The notes: generated by a model from the sequence alone, not told the origin. A stretch of 64,000 nucleotides of DNA from an uncultured Eubacteriales bacterium (GCA_900539455.1 UQCD01000011.1:1-64000); one strand, 5' to 3'. Shown: positions 37,401-46,818, counted from the first letter of the stretch. A program made the numbers and translations.

Positions 37401-37417
37401 ACACAATCATAATAATA

Positions 37418-37594
37418 CTAGTTAAATTTTCTCTTTCTAGCAGCTTCTGATTTCTTCTTACGCTTTACACTTGGCTTTTCGTAATGTTCTCTCTTACGAA
37501 TTTCCTGCTGAATACCAGCCTTTGCACAATTTCTCTTAAATCTGCGTAAAGCACTATCTAAGCTTTCGTTCTCTTTAACGATTACATTTGACAT
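37418..37594 (-). CDS. rpsU: 30S ribosomal protein S21
   Basis: The product has 58 residues, the normal bacterial S21 length, beginning MSNVIVKENESLDSALRRFK and ending in a lysine- and arginine-rich tail (KPSVKRKKKSEAARKRKFN). The start at 37592-37594 follows GGGAGGTTAGGTGAG; an in-frame ATG at 37666 would put the promoter region in the coding frame and is rejected. S21 binds the platform of the small subunit near the mRNA exit site. It has its own promoter and terminator, so it is expressed as a single gene. Confidence 0.96.
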   Translation of the reverse strand: MSNVIVKENESLDSALRRFKRNCAKAGIQQEIRKREHYEKPSVKRKKKSEAARKRKFN

Positions 37595-37614
37595 TGACTC
37601 ACCTAACCTCCCTC

Positions 37615-37643
37615 CAGTTGTAGGATTGTGCACTATACAACTG
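37615..37643 (-). promoter_or_regulatory. Inverted repeat in the rpsU leader next to the ribosome site
   Basis: CAGTTGTA (37615-37622) and TACAACTG (37636-37643) are exact inverted repeats with a 13-base loop. In the rpsU transcript the hairpin ends directly ahead of the GGAGGGAGGTTAGGTG ribosome site, so it may influence translation initiation. This effect is inference only. Confidence 0.5.
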
Positions 37644-37671
37644 TATGGGTATATTTTATTGCACAACCATC

Positions 37672-37699
37672 ATTATATCATAATAAATAAATTCGTCAA
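37672..37699 (-). promoter_or_regulatory. Promoter of rpsU
   Basis: On the minus strand TTGACG (37694-37699), a 16-base spacer and a perfect TATAAT (37672-37677) lie about 80 bases upstream of the rpsU start. Confidence 0.75.
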
Positions 37700-37800
37700 C
37701 CCCTCTTTCTGCTTTTATCGATTTAATTTGTATTTTTACTTGTATCAGCTTAAATACTTAATTGATAAGCATATGAGAGTAAACTTTATTATATTATATT

Positions 37801-40455
37801 TTATATTTGTGACTTCAAGGTTTCTTTTGCTGCTGCAAGTGCTTCTTCAATTTTTTCTGGATTTTTACCACCTGCCTGAGCCATATTTGGGCGTCCGCCA
37901 CCGCCACCACCAAGAGTTTTTGCTACCTCTTTAATGATATTTCCTGCGTGTACACCTTTTTTTACTAAGTCATCTGTTGCCATCGCAATAAGATTTACCT
38001 TGTCCTCTGAAACCTTAGAGGCTAAAACAACAACACCACTTTCAAGCTTGCCCTTAAGGTCATCACCTAAGTTTCTAAGCTCGTTCATTTCAATATTTGG
38101 TGTACTGATTCCTAAGAATTTAACACCATTAACTTCTTCTACCTTACTCATTACATCACCCATTGCCTGTGATGCAGCCTTGCTCTTTAAGGACTCGTTT
38201 TCGCTTGTAAGTGCCTTAATTTCTGAAAGCATATGAGTAAGCTTGTCATTAATATTTGCCGGAGTAGCCTTAATTAGCTTAAGGACTTCATCAAACTTAG
38301 CTTCTACCTCTTTGTAGTAATTAAATACTGCATTGCCAGTTAAAGCTTCAATTCTTCTAACACCTGCTGCAATACCTGTTTCTGAAACAATCTTAAAGGC
38401 ATTGATTACACCTGTATTGCTTACATGTGTACCACCACAGAATTCCTTTGAAAATTCTCCCATACATACAACTCTGACTACATCTCCATACTTTTCGCCG
38501 AAAAGTGCCTTTGCTCCTGTCTTTTTAGCATCCTCTATACTAAGCACCTTTGTTTCAACAGGAATTGAAGCTGCAATTTTTTCATTTACTATTGCTTCAA
38601 CCTTGGCAAGCTCTTCATCTGTCATAGCTGAAAAATGTGTAAAGTCAAATCTCAATCTGTCCGGTGTAACCAATGAGCCAGCCTGTTCTACATGAGAACC
38701 AAGAACCATTCTAAGTGCTTCCTGTAACAAGTGAGTTGCACTATGATTCTTAGCTGTATCAGCTCTAAGTCCTTCATTTACCTTTAGGGTAACTACATCA
38801 TCAGTTTTAAAACAGCCCTTTATAACCACTCCAACATGACCAACTCTGCCACCCTTCAATTTGATTGTATCGTTAACATTAAATATGCTGTTGCCTAAGG
38901 TAATAACACCTGTATCACCCTGCTGACCACCCATTGTTGCATAAAATGGAGTTTTATCTACTATAATAGTGCCTTCCATACCTTCTGAAAGCTCACTCAC
39001 AATTTCTTTATCTGTTGTCAATACTAAAATCCTGCTTTCGTCAGTAAGAGTTTCATATCCCACAAATTCAGAAGTAATTGATGGATTAATCTGGTCATAT
39101 ACAGTTGCGTCAGCTCCCATATAGTTGCTTTCTTTTCTAGCTCCTCTGGCAGTTTCCTTCTGCTTGTCCATAGCCTTATTAAAGCCATCCATATCAACAC
39201 TGAAACCTTTTTCCTCAAGGATTTCAACTGTTAAATCAATAGGAAAGCCATAAGTATCATATAATTTAAAGGCATTGTCACCACTTAAGCAGTTTTCTTT
39301 ATTTTTTACTAATTCATCCTCCATATCTGAAAGAATTTTCAGACCCTGATCTATTGTTTTATTGAAGTTTTCTTCCTCGGTCGTTAATACCTTTAAGATA
39401 AGCTCTCTTTTTTCTTCTAATTCTGGATAGCCGTCCTTACTGCTATCAATAACTGTAGTTGCAAGCTTTGCTAAAAATAATCCGTCAATACCTAATGTTC
39501 TGCCGTGTCTAGCCGCTCTTCTAAGTAATCTTCTAAATACATAGCCTCTGCCTTCATTTGAAGGAATGATACCATCCGAAGCCATAAAGGTAACCGAACG
39601 GATATGGTCAGTAATAAGTCTTATGGAAACATCCTGCTTTTCATCCTCCAAATACTTAACACCTGCCAACTCACATATTCTGTCACGAATAGCCTTCATT
39701 GTATCAATATCAAATACTGAATCAACCTCCTGTACAACTACAGCAAGCCTTTCAAGTCCCATACCTGTATCAATATTTTTCTGTTTTAATTCTGTATAAT
39801 TGTGATGTCCATCACTTTCAAACTGAGTGAATACATTGTTCCAGACCTCCATAAATCTGTCGCAATCACAGCCCACCTTACAATCTGGCTTTCCACAGCC
39901 ATATTTAATTCCTCTATCATAATAAATTTCTGAGCAAGGACCACAAGGACCTGCACCATGCTCCCAGAAATTATCACAATCTCCATTTTCATCTCTATAA
40001 AAACGAGTGATTTTTTCTGCTGGAACGCCTACTTCCTTAGTCCAGATGTTAAAGGCTTCTTCATCATCAGCATATATAGAAGGATATAATCTATCCTCTT
40101 CCATACCAATAACCTTTGTTAAAAATTCCCATGACCAGTTAATTGCTTCATGCTTGAAATAATCACCAAAAGAGAAATTTCCTAACATTTCAAAGAAGGT
40201 TAGATGTCTTGCTGTCTTGCCAACATTATCAATGTCACCAGTTCTAATACATTTCTGGCAGGTTGTAACTCTTTTTCTTGGTGGAATTTCCTGTCCTGTA
40301 AAATATGGTTTTAATGGCGCCATACCTGCATTAATTAAAAGCAAGCTATTGTCATTATGCGGAACTAATGAGAAGCTGTTCATTTTCAAATGACCCTTAC
40401 TCTCAAAAAATTCCAAATATTTTCTTCTAAGCTCATTTACACCGTACTTTTCCAT
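37801..40455 (-). CDS. alaS: Alanyl-tRNA synthetase
   Basis: AlaRS charges tRNA-Ala and edits mischarged Ser and Gly. From the ATG at 40453-40455, behind GGAGG, the product has about 884 residues. Visible parts are the N-terminal catalytic domain (HLKMNSFSLVPHNDNSLLL, TFFEMLGNFSFGDYFK) and the editing-domain zinc motifs NHSATHLL and CGGTHV (about residues 565 and 665). The C-terminal DHHA1/C-Ala domain ends with GGGGGGRPNMAQAGG. No T-box motif is seen in the 70-base gap upstream. It lies downstream of a 46-residue microprotein gene. Confidence 0.98.
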   Translation of the reverse strand: MEKYGVNELRRKYLEFFESKGHLKMNSFSLVPHNDNSLLLINAGMAPLKPYFTGQEIPPRKRVTTCQKCIRTGDIDNVGKTARHLTFFEMLGNFSFGDYFKHEAINWSWEFLTKVIGMEEDRLYPSIYADDEEAFNIWTKEVGVPAEKITRFYRDENGDCDNFWEHGAGPCGPCSEIYYDRGIKYGCGKPDCKVGCDCDRFMEVWNNVFTQFESDGHHNYTELKQKNIDTGMGLERLAVVVQEVDSVFDIDTMKAIRDRICELAGVKYLEDEKQDVSIRLITDHIRSVTFMASDGIIPSNEGRGYVFRRLLRRAARHGRTLGIDGLFLAKLATTVIDSSKDGYPELEEKRELILKVLTTEEENFNKTIDQGLKILSDMEDELVKNKENCLSGDNAFKLYDTYGFPIDLTVEILEEKGFSVDMDGFNKAMDKQKETARGARKESNYMGADATVYDQINPSITSEFVGYETLTDESRILVLTTDKEIVSELSEGMEGTIIVDKTPFYATMGGQQGDTGVITLGNSIFNVNDTIKLKGGRVGHVGVVIKGCFKTDDVVTLKVNEGLRADTAKNHSATHLLQEALRMVLGSHVEQAGSLVTPDRLRFDFTHFSAMTDEELAKVEAIVNEKIAASIPVETKVLSIEDAKKTGAKALFGEKYGDVVRVVCMGEFSKEFCGGTHVSNTGVINAFKIVSETGIAAGVRRIEALTGNAVFNYYKEVEAKFDEVLKLIKATPANINDKLTHMLSEIKALTSENESLKSKAASQAMGDVMSKVEEVNGVKFLGISTPNIEMNELRNLGDDLKGKLESGVVVLASKVSEDKVNLIAMATDDLVKKGVHAGNIIKEVAKTLGGGGGGRPNMAQAGGKNPEKIEEALAAAKETLKSQI

Positions 40456-40526
40456 AGTGTCCTCCAACAATAAGTAATTTTTAAATTAATATTCATTCTA
40501 TAATAAGGTAATGAATTCTTCTAGTA

Positions 40527-40667
40527 TTAAGCATTTTCTGCTTTCTTTGCAGTTTTACTATCCTTAGCATCTCTAAGCTTCTTGCCTACAAATACGCCAG
40601 CAACTGCAACTGCAACGATTGAAACAAATTCTATTGAATAGAATATAAGCATTTTGAAAAATTCCAT
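40527..40667 (-). CDS. Small single-span membrane protein (46 residues)
   Basis: Translating the minus strand from an ATG at 40665-40667 gives a 46-residue protein. A hydrophobic N-terminal segment (about residues 3-28, ending AVAVAGVFVGKK) is followed by a charged tail rich in Lys, Ala and Asp. AAGGAGTG lies seven bases before the ATG, so the gene is likely real although short. The positive charges after the membrane segment predict a cytoplasmic C-terminus. It lies 50 bases after the diguanylate cyclase gene and 71 before alaS. I do not recognise a family; function unknown. Confidence 0.7.
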   Translation of the reverse strand: MEFFKMLIFYSIEFVSIVAVAVAGVFVGKKLRDAKDSKTAKKAENA

Positions 40668-40717
40668 ATATGTCACTCCTTTTCTTCAATATCAACTTAC
40701 AATATTTTTGAATTTTA

Positions 40718-42028
40718 TCACATTTTTGTACCAATTTCAATACCGTTAGCTACTACTATTGTGTTTCGTCCACCCTGCTTTCCCTCGTATAATTTATCAT
40801 CTGCCTCTTTTATGATTTCCTCTGACTGCATAGAGGTATTGCCCAGTGCCATACCAAAGGTCATAGTAACCTTTATCTGATTATTTTCATATTCAATAAC
40901 GGTATGTTCTATTTCCTTATGAATATCAGCAACTATATCATAGACCTTTTCCGGACTTATTTTATAACAGCAGATCAAAAATTCCTCTCCTCCCCATCTG
41001 ATTACAAAGCCGTTATTTGCAACCTTGTTTTTAATAATGCTTGAAACCTTCTTTAAAACCATATCTCCGGCTACATGTCCATAAGTATCATTTACCTTTT
41101 TAAAGTAATCTATATCTCCCATTATAATAGTAATCTGCTCATTGTACTGCTGATTTCTATTCCATACAGACTGAAACTGCATCTCACCAAATCGCCTGTT
41201 ATATAGTCCGGTAAGTGCGTCCTGCTCGATAAGCTTTCTAAGCGAATTTTTCATTTCCGTTGTGGACTTTCCTATCTGATATAATTCATCATTTCTCTTA
41301 TACACACTTTCTGATAATTCTACATCAAAGTTATGATTTGACACTTCTTCCATATAACTTTCCAGATTTCTAATATCTCTGATCAAACCATTTGAATATG
41401 CACAGGTTATAATTATAGTAATTATCATTATAGCTATTGGCACAAGAAAAATTGGAATTACTGCCTTTATAATAAGTGACTTGACCTCCTTTTCCGGGTC
41501 AAGAATTGCAATCATTCCTGCGATACTGTTATCGCTATTTTTTAATGGAATATAATAGGCATAATACCTGCTATTTCCAATTTTCACATTGGTATAAAAG
41601 TTTTCCCTGCCATTTTCCAATACATCCTTTTTCACTACCGTTGGCGCTTCTGTATACAAAAATCTTTTTCCTGTATCATCCACTATAGTAGTAACTGCTC
41701 TTATTTCACCATAGAAAAGTGTAATTTCTTTGTCTGACTTTCTAGAAATGTCATCAACATAATCCCCTATTAAATCAGTAAGATTATTATTGCCCTTATA
41801 CAATATTATCTGATTATTTTTTCTTTCTACAGAATAATCCCCCTCATACATATCATCAATATATCTGATAATAGTTTCACCCAAATTACCCATATTAACC
41901 CTTACCTGCTTTTGCAAAACACTATTTATTTTATCTGTACTAACCAAAATTAAAATAAAGCAGATTACAATAATTGGAATAATGTTTAATGCCAGCAGGC
42001 TTTTCTTAATAGTTCCTTTGTGCTTCAT
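40718..42028 (-). CDS. Membrane-bound diguanylate cyclase (GGDEF)
   Basis: This 436-residue protein has a membrane segment at about 10-28, an extracytoplasmic sensor domain (30-185) and a second membrane segment (about 188-210). A HAMP-like linker is followed by a GGDEF domain. The active-site motif is intact as RWGGEEF near residue 345, and DALTGLYNRR marks the domain start, so c-di-GMP synthesis is likely. The RxxD inhibitory site normally five residues before the motif is replaced by ANNG, so product inhibition at that site is not expected. The ligand of the sensor region is unknown. It follows the MutS-like gene by 23 bases. Confidence 0.92.
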   Translation of the reverse strand: MKHKGTIKKSLLALNIIPIIVICFILILVSTDKINSVLQKQVRVNMGNLGETIIRYIDDMYEGDYSVERKNNQIILYKGNNNLTDLIGDYVDDISRKSDKEITLFYGEIRAVTTIVDDTGKRFLYTEAPTVVKKDVLENGRENFYTNVKIGNSRYYAYYIPLKNSDNSIAGMIAILDPEKEVKSLIIKAVIPIFLVPIAIMIITIIITCAYSNGLIRDIRNLESYMEEVSNHNFDVELSESVYKRNDELYQIGKSTTEMKNSLRKLIEQDALTGLYNRRFGEMQFQSVWNRNQQYNEQITIIMGDIDYFKKVNDTYGHVAGDMVLKKVSSIIKNKVANNGFVIRWGGEEFLICCYKISPEKVYDIVADIHKEIEHTVIEYENNQIKVTMTFGMALGNTSMQSEEIIKEADDKLYEGKQGGRNTIVVANGIEIGTKM

Positions 42029-42051
42029 TCTTACATTCCTTCTTTACTATC

Positions 42052-43731
42052 CTACCAGCTTCCAGTATTCATAAAATTGTCAGCCAGCTCCTTTGCTGCA
42101 TTTATAATGCTATCATCGTATCCTATAATTTTTAACAGCTTAATGGCATTTCTTGTTGTAGCCCTTCCCTTATTTAAAATATAATTAAACTTAATATCAT
42201 CATCTAATACATTTTCTTCAAAATGATAATTTGAATAATACATTTCTAAAATGTGTGTCAGTTCAATATCGTGTGTAGCTGCAAAGCAAATAACATTATC
42301 TTTGCATAAGCTTTTTAAAATCTCTGACGATGCCGCAATACGCTCTATTGTATTTGTGCCACGAAGCACCTCATCTACAAAGCAGATCATAGGTTTTTCT
42401 TCACCGGCAGCATCAATAATTCTCTTTAAGGCTTTAATTTCAACTATATAATAGCTCTCGTTATTTTTAAGATCATCGCGAAGTGACATAGATGAATACA
42501 CTCTGAACGGACTAATCTCAAAATTTCTCGCTGTAGCAATAAATATTGTTCTTGATAATATAACATTTATAGCTACAGTTTTTAAAAAGGTGGATTTTCC
42601 TGACGCATTACTTCCTGTAAGTAACACTCCCTGCTTTTCAAATATAGAATTTGCTACAGGCTCACTAATTAATGGATGATAAATATCATTAAAATTAATA
42701 TGCTTTTCTAAGGAATAATTAATATCTGGAATTGCAAAATATCCATAGTGATTATTTAGGTACTTTCTGTAAGATGCAACAGCTATAGCTGCCTCGATAC
42801 GGCCAATACATAAATAAAGTGCATCAATATGCTCCATATGTGCTTTTGTGGTAGTAAGCATAGAATTAAACTTAATAATATCTAAATGGAATATCATTCT
42901 TACATAATCCATAATAATTTCTATTATAGAGCCTGTCATACCATCCGAAATCAAAAACAATCCCTTTTGTAATGATTGAAGATTCTTGTTTATCTGTTTT
43001 ATATCAGATTTATATTTTTCAAAATCATTGCTTAGTAACCCCTCTAGCTTTTTGGATACTATATTTATATTAATTAAATATTTAAAGCATATAAAATAGC
43101 TTTCAATTACACTTTTTTGTCTATAATAAGTAATTACATTGTATGCCAAGGACACTATAAAGAACACAACACCAATAGGTGGATTTACAATCAACAAAGC
43201 TGTAGCAGCAATAAATGCAACTATCTGAATATAATGAACTAAATTACTTCTTTCTCCTAAATCACCTAATCTATGAATAAAATCGAAGAAGCCAATCTTT
43301 TTAGAGCGTCCAATCTGACAAAGAAGCTTTTGTATTTCTTTTGCGTTATCCTCATTTTTTTCAAAGCTTGAAACCATTTTGTCAAACTCCTTAAGTTCCT
43401 CCTGCTCTCTAGGTGTACGGAGCAGCATATATAAATACTCTTCACCCATAGATGAATAAGTGTTGTTTATATTAACAAACACCTCATCCATACTCAAATC
43501 ATTCCATGTAATATCGTCTATATTTTCTTCATAGGTATTTTTTAAAGCCCTATATAAACTGGCTATTCTGTTCATTTCTGTTTCTGTATAATCCCTGTCC
43601 GGAATAGCTCCATAGTTTTTATTAATGTATTCATTTAATCTTCTCTGCTTTTCTTTATTACTTCTGTATGATTGAATTGCAAAAACTATCGCAATAACCA
43701 CTACAAAACCTATATATACATATCCTTCCAT
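42052..43731 (-). CDS. Membrane-anchored MutS-family ATPase
   Basis: This 559-residue protein begins with a membrane segment (5-22) and has two more hydrophobic segments near 165-205. The C-terminal ATPase matches the MutS core: LTGSNASGKSTFLKTVAIN (Walker A near 378), MICFVDEVLRGTNTIERI (Walker B) and FAATHDIEL. The mismatch-binding N-terminal domain of MutS1 and the Smr nuclease domain of MutS2 are both absent. It therefore belongs to the poorly characterised membrane MutS-like group. It has its own promoter overlapped by a palindrome and precedes the diguanylate cyclase by 23 bases. Confidence 0.87.
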   Translation of the reverse strand: MEGYVYIGFVVVIAIVFAIQSYRSNKEKQRRLNEYINKNYGAIPDRDYTETEMNRIASLYRALKNTYEENIDDITWNDLSMDEVFVNINNTYSSMGEEYLYMLLRTPREQEELKEFDKMVSSFEKNEDNAKEIQKLLCQIGRSKKIGFFDFIHRLGDLGERSNLVHYIQIVAFIAATALLIVNPPIGVVFFIVSLAYNVITYYRQKSVIESYFICFKYLININIVSKKLEGLLSNDFEKYKSDIKQINKNLQSLQKGLFLISDGMTGSIIEIIMDYVRMIFHLDIIKFNSMLTTTKAHMEHIDALYLCIGRIEAAIAVASYRKYLNNHYGYFAIPDINYSLEKHINFNDIYHPLISEPVANSIFEKQGVLLTGSNASGKSTFLKTVAINVILSRTIFIATARNFEISPFRVYSSMSLRDDLKNNESYYIVEIKALKRIIDAAGEEKPMICFVDEVLRGTNTIERIAASSEILKSLCKDNVICFAATHDIELTHILEMYYSNYHFEENVLDDDIKFNYILNKGRATTRNAIKLLKIIGYDDSIINAAKELADNFMNTGSW

Positions 43732-43757
43732 AATACCTCCAACATAAATATAACTTA

Positions 43758-43791
43758 ATTATACTATAATTTATGTGGATATTCCACATAA
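43758..43791 (-). promoter_or_regulatory. Promoter with overlapping palindrome upstream of the MutS-like gene
   Basis: TTATGTGGA (43771-43779) and TCCACATAA (43783-43791) form a perfect 9-base inverted repeat with a 3-base centre. On the minus strand a TATAAT (43758-43763) lies 17 bases from a weak -35 (TGGAAT) inside the right arm. A regulator binding there could block the promoter; the regulator is unknown. Confidence 0.5.
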
Positions 43792-43798
43792 AAATAAA

Positions 43799-43858
43799 AA
43801 ATCAGACTGGCTGATTTAAAAAAACAAGGCTACTCCTTTAATGTAAAGAGTAGCCTTG
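43799..43858 (-). terminator. Tandem terminators downstream of gpmI
   Basis: The first stem on the minus strand pairs CAAGGCTACT arms (43825-43858, one bulged base) and runs into seven T residues. A second stem AAATCAG/CTGATTT (43799-43817) is followed by another T-rich run. Together they end the gpmI transcript. Confidence 0.85.
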
Positions 43859-43879
43859 TAGACTGTTTTTACTACACTA

Positions 43880-45421
43880 TTATTTAATAAGCAAAGACTT
43901 TCCTGTCATTTCCTCTGGCTGCTTCATGCCCATAAGCTCAATAAGCGTTGGAACTATATCAGCAAGACAGCCATTTTCTCTTAATTTGTATGCTGGATCA
44001 GCATTTACAAGAATAAACGGAACTGGGTTTGTAGTATGTGCTGTAAATGGTGCACCTGTTTCGTAATCAATAAGCATCTCTGCATTTCCGTGGTCTGCAC
44101 AAATAAACAACTGGCCGTCTACCTGCTTGATAAATTCTACTACTTCGCCGACACATTCATCAATAACCTCTATAGCCTTAACTGCTGCATCAACAACCCC
44201 TGTATGACCAACCATATCCGGATTAGCAAAGTTACAAATAATTACATCATATTTTCCACCTGTTATAGCCTTACATAACTCATCACATACTGTATAAGCA
44301 CTCATTCTAGGCTTTTTATCATAAGTTGGAACATATTTTGGTGAATTAACAAGTATTCTGTCCTCTCCCTTGTTTGGCTCTTCTACACCACCATTAAAGA
44401 AGAAGGTAACATGTGCATATTTTTCTGTTTCAGCTATTCTGGCCTGAGTCATATTGTTAGCTGCTAAAAATTCACCAAAGGTATTTGTCAACTGAACCTT
44501 TTTGAAAGCAACAAGCTTGTTTGGAATTGTAACATCATATTCTGTGAAGCATACAAATTCTACATTTTTTCTTGTGCCTCTGTTAAAGCCATTAAAATCA
44601 TCATCACAGAAGGCTCTGGTCATTTCTCTTGCTCTATCCGGTCTAAAGTTAAAGAAAACAACTGAATCATTATCATTAACTGTAGCTACAGGAGCTCCGT
44701 TATTTGTAATAACTACCGGAACAACAAACTCATCATTAACACCCTTTTCATAAGATGCTGCAATAGCTTCTACAGGGTCATCAGCTTTTTCCCCTTCACC
44801 AGCAGTAATTGCTACATAAGCCTTTTCAACTCTATCCCAGTTGTTATCTCTATCCATTGCATAATAACGGCCAGAAACAGATGCTACTTCACCAACACCG
44901 ATTTCCCTCATTTTGTTTACAAGTTCTTCCATAAAGCCCTTGCCAGATGTAGGTGCTGTATCTCTGCCATCAAGGAAAGCGTGTACATAAACCTTTGTAA
45001 GTCCAGCCTTCTTTGCTAATTCTAATAAACCATAAAGATGTGTATTATGGCTATGAACACCTCCGTCTGATAATAAACCAAATGTATGAAGTGCGCTTCC
45101 ATTCTTTTTACAATTTTCTACAGCAGCTACTAAAGCTTCGTTTGTAAAGAAGGTACCATCTTCTATTTCCTTTGTAATACGAGTAAGCTCCTGATAAACA
45201 ATTCTACCAGCACCCATATTAAGATGTCCAACCTCTGAATTTCCCATCTGTCCGTCTGGAAGTCCAACTGCCATACCACTAGCATAGCCTTTTACAAATG
45301 GATATTCCTTCATAAGTCTATCCATTACTGGTGTCTTTGCTAATGCAACAGCATTTCCTTCTGTTCTATCATTTAATCCATATCCATCAAGTATCATTAA
45401 AACGGTAGGTCTTTTAGCCAT
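43880..45421 (-). CDS. gpmI: 2,3-bisphosphoglycerate-independent phosphoglycerate mutase
   Basis: GpmI interconverts 3- and 2-phosphoglycerate in lower glycolysis using two manganese ions. The 513-residue protein has LMILDGYGLND at the N-terminus, the phosphoserine motif GQMGNSEVGHLNMGAGR (Ser near residue 62), VHAFLDGRDTAP, FNFRPDRAREMTRA and C-terminal FICADHGNAEML and TAHTTNPVPF metal ligands. AGGAG precedes the ATG. It has its own promoter and tandem terminators, separate from the rest of the glycolytic cluster. Confidence 0.98.
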   Translation of the reverse strand: MAKRPTVLMILDGYGLNDRTEGNAVALAKTPVMDRLMKEYPFVKGYASGMAVGLPDGQMGNSEVGHLNMGAGRIVYQELTRITKEIEDGTFFTNEALVAAVENCKKNGSALHTFGLLSDGGVHSHNTHLYGLLELAKKAGLTKVYVHAFLDGRDTAPTSGKGFMEELVNKMREIGVGEVASVSGRYYAMDRDNNWDRVEKAYVAITAGEGEKADDPVEAIAASYEKGVNDEFVVPVVITNNGAPVATVNDNDSVVFFNFRPDRAREMTRAFCDDDFNGFNRGTRKNVEFVCFTEYDVTIPNKLVAFKKVQLTNTFGEFLAANNMTQARIAETEKYAHVTFFFNGGVEEPNKGEDRILVNSPKYVPTYDKKPRMSAYTVCDELCKAITGGKYDVIICNFANPDMVGHTGVVDAAVKAIEVIDECVGEVVEFIKQVDGQLFICADHGNAEMLIDYETGAPFTAHTTNPVPFILVNADPAYKLRENGCLADIVPTLIELMGMKQPEEMTGKSLLIK

Positions 45422-45482
45422 AATGTATCTCCTTTTATATCTTTTTCTATAAGTATAACCTACGATTAGTTATACCTTACAT

Positions 45483-45511
45483 ACTATAACATTAGAAAAT
45501 AAATTTATCAA
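45483..45511 (-). promoter_or_regulatory. Promoter of gpmI
   Basis: On the minus strand TTGATA (45506-45511), a 17-base spacer and TATAGT (45483-45488) lie about 60 bases ahead of gpmI. Confidence 0.6.
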
Positions 45512-45573
45512 GTACAGTATTGTGCATATTTTTATCAATATTTCCGGCTAAATAGAGTAATTAATTATCATTT

Positions 45574-46797
45574 TTATATGGCTACAAGCTTATGAAATAC
45601 TTTTTTACCCTTCTTCAGTTTAACACCATTAAGAATACTATCCCTTTCAATAATTGTTTCATATTCTTGCACCTTTTCTCCATTAATTGATACCCCACCC
45701 TGCTCAATTAATCGGCGTGCCTCGCTTCTGCTTTTGGCTAATCCACAAATAACAAATGCCTCCATAATTGAAATGCCATCCTCTGGTACTTCCTCAGCTT
45801 TAAGCTGTGTTGTTGGCATATTGCTGTCATCACCACTGCCATTAAAAAGTGCATATGCTGCAAGTTTCGCTTTATCTGCCTCCTCTTTTCCGTGTACAAG
45901 CTCTGTTAATGAATATGCAAGAATTTCTTTCTTTTCATTAATTCTTGTATCATCCCATTCATCCATTTTTTTAATTTCCTCTAACGGAATAAAGGTCAGC
46001 ATACGAATACATTTCATAACATCTAAATCATCAATATTTCTCCAATATTGGTAAAACTCATATGGACTTGTTTTTTCAGGGTCAAGCCATACAGCACCCT
46101 TTGCAGTTTTACCCATTTTCTTTCCTTCACTATTCATTAAGAGTGTAATCGTCATAGCATAAGCATTATCTCCAGTTTTCTTACGGATTAAATCTGTACC
46201 AGCAAGCATATTACTCCACTGGTCATCTCCACCAAACTGCATATTACATCCATAGTGATTATGCAAATATAAAAAATCATAGCTTTGCATAATCATATAA
46301 TTAAATTCAAAAAAGCTAAGACCTCTCTCCATACGCTGCTTGTAACATTCTGCACGCAGCATATTATTTACCGAAAAACACGCTCCCACATCTCTTAGAA
46401 GTTCTACATATTTTAAATTTAAAAGCCAGTCTGCATTATTTACAGCAATAGCCTTATTATCTCCAAACTCAATAAATCTGCTTATCTGCTTAAGAAAGCA
46501 TTGACAATTATGCTGTATTGTTTCAGCACTCATCATACTTCTCATATCTGTTCTGCCACTAGGGTCACCTATAAAGCCAGTTCCTCCTCCAAGTAAAACT
46601 ACTGGTTTATTTCCTGCCATCTGAAGTCGCTTCATTAAGCATAATGCCATAAAATGACCAACATGCAATGAATCGGCTGTTGGGTCAAAGCCAATATAAA
46701 ATCTTGCCCCACCATTATTAATTAATTCTCTAATTTCCTTTTCATCTGTTACCTGAGCTATAAGACCTCTTTCCTGTAATTCTTCATATATATTCAT
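45574..46797 (-). CDS. tyrS: Tyrosyl-tRNA synthetase
   Basis: TyrRS charges tRNA-Tyr. The class I signatures are DSLHVGHFMAL (HIGH-like, HVGH) and KKMGKTAKG (KMSKS-like), with NADWLL and GGDDQWSNM in the tyrosine pocket. The C-terminal S4-type RNA-binding domain runs about 345-405. The favoured start is the ATG at 46795-46797, giving MNIYEELQERGLIAQ; a preceding ATG at 46809 sits on top of the AAAGG and would leave no spacing. It is preceded by a terminator-bearing leader, so attenuation is likely. Confidence 0.95.
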   Translation of the reverse strand: MNIYEELQERGLIAQVTDEKEIRELINNGGARFYIGFDPTADSLHVGHFMALCLMKRLQMAGNKPVVLLGGGTGFIGDPSGRTDMRSMMSAETIQHNCQCFLKQISRFIEFGDNKAIAVNNADWLLNLKYVELLRDVGACFSVNNMLRAECYKQRMERGLSFFEFNYMIMQSYDFLYLHNHYGCNMQFGGDDQWSNMLAGTDLIRKKTGDNAYAMTITLLMNSEGKKMGKTAKGAVWLDPEKTSPYEFYQYWRNIDDLDVMKCIRMLTFIPLEEIKKMDEWDDTRINEKKEILAYSLTELVHGKEEADKAKLAAYALFNGSGDDSNMPTTQLKAEEVPEDGISIMEAFVICGLAKSRSEARRLIEQGGVSINGEKVQEYETIIERDSILNGVKLKKGKKVFHKLVAI

Positions 46798-46818
46798 ATA
46801 CTTTTGCATCCTTTCATT

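Noticed and set aside
43771..43791. Rex operator upstream of the MutS-like gene
   Set aside because: The palindrome contains TGTG and CACA, but the spacing is seven bases rather than the eight of the Rex consensus, and there is no supporting metabolic link.
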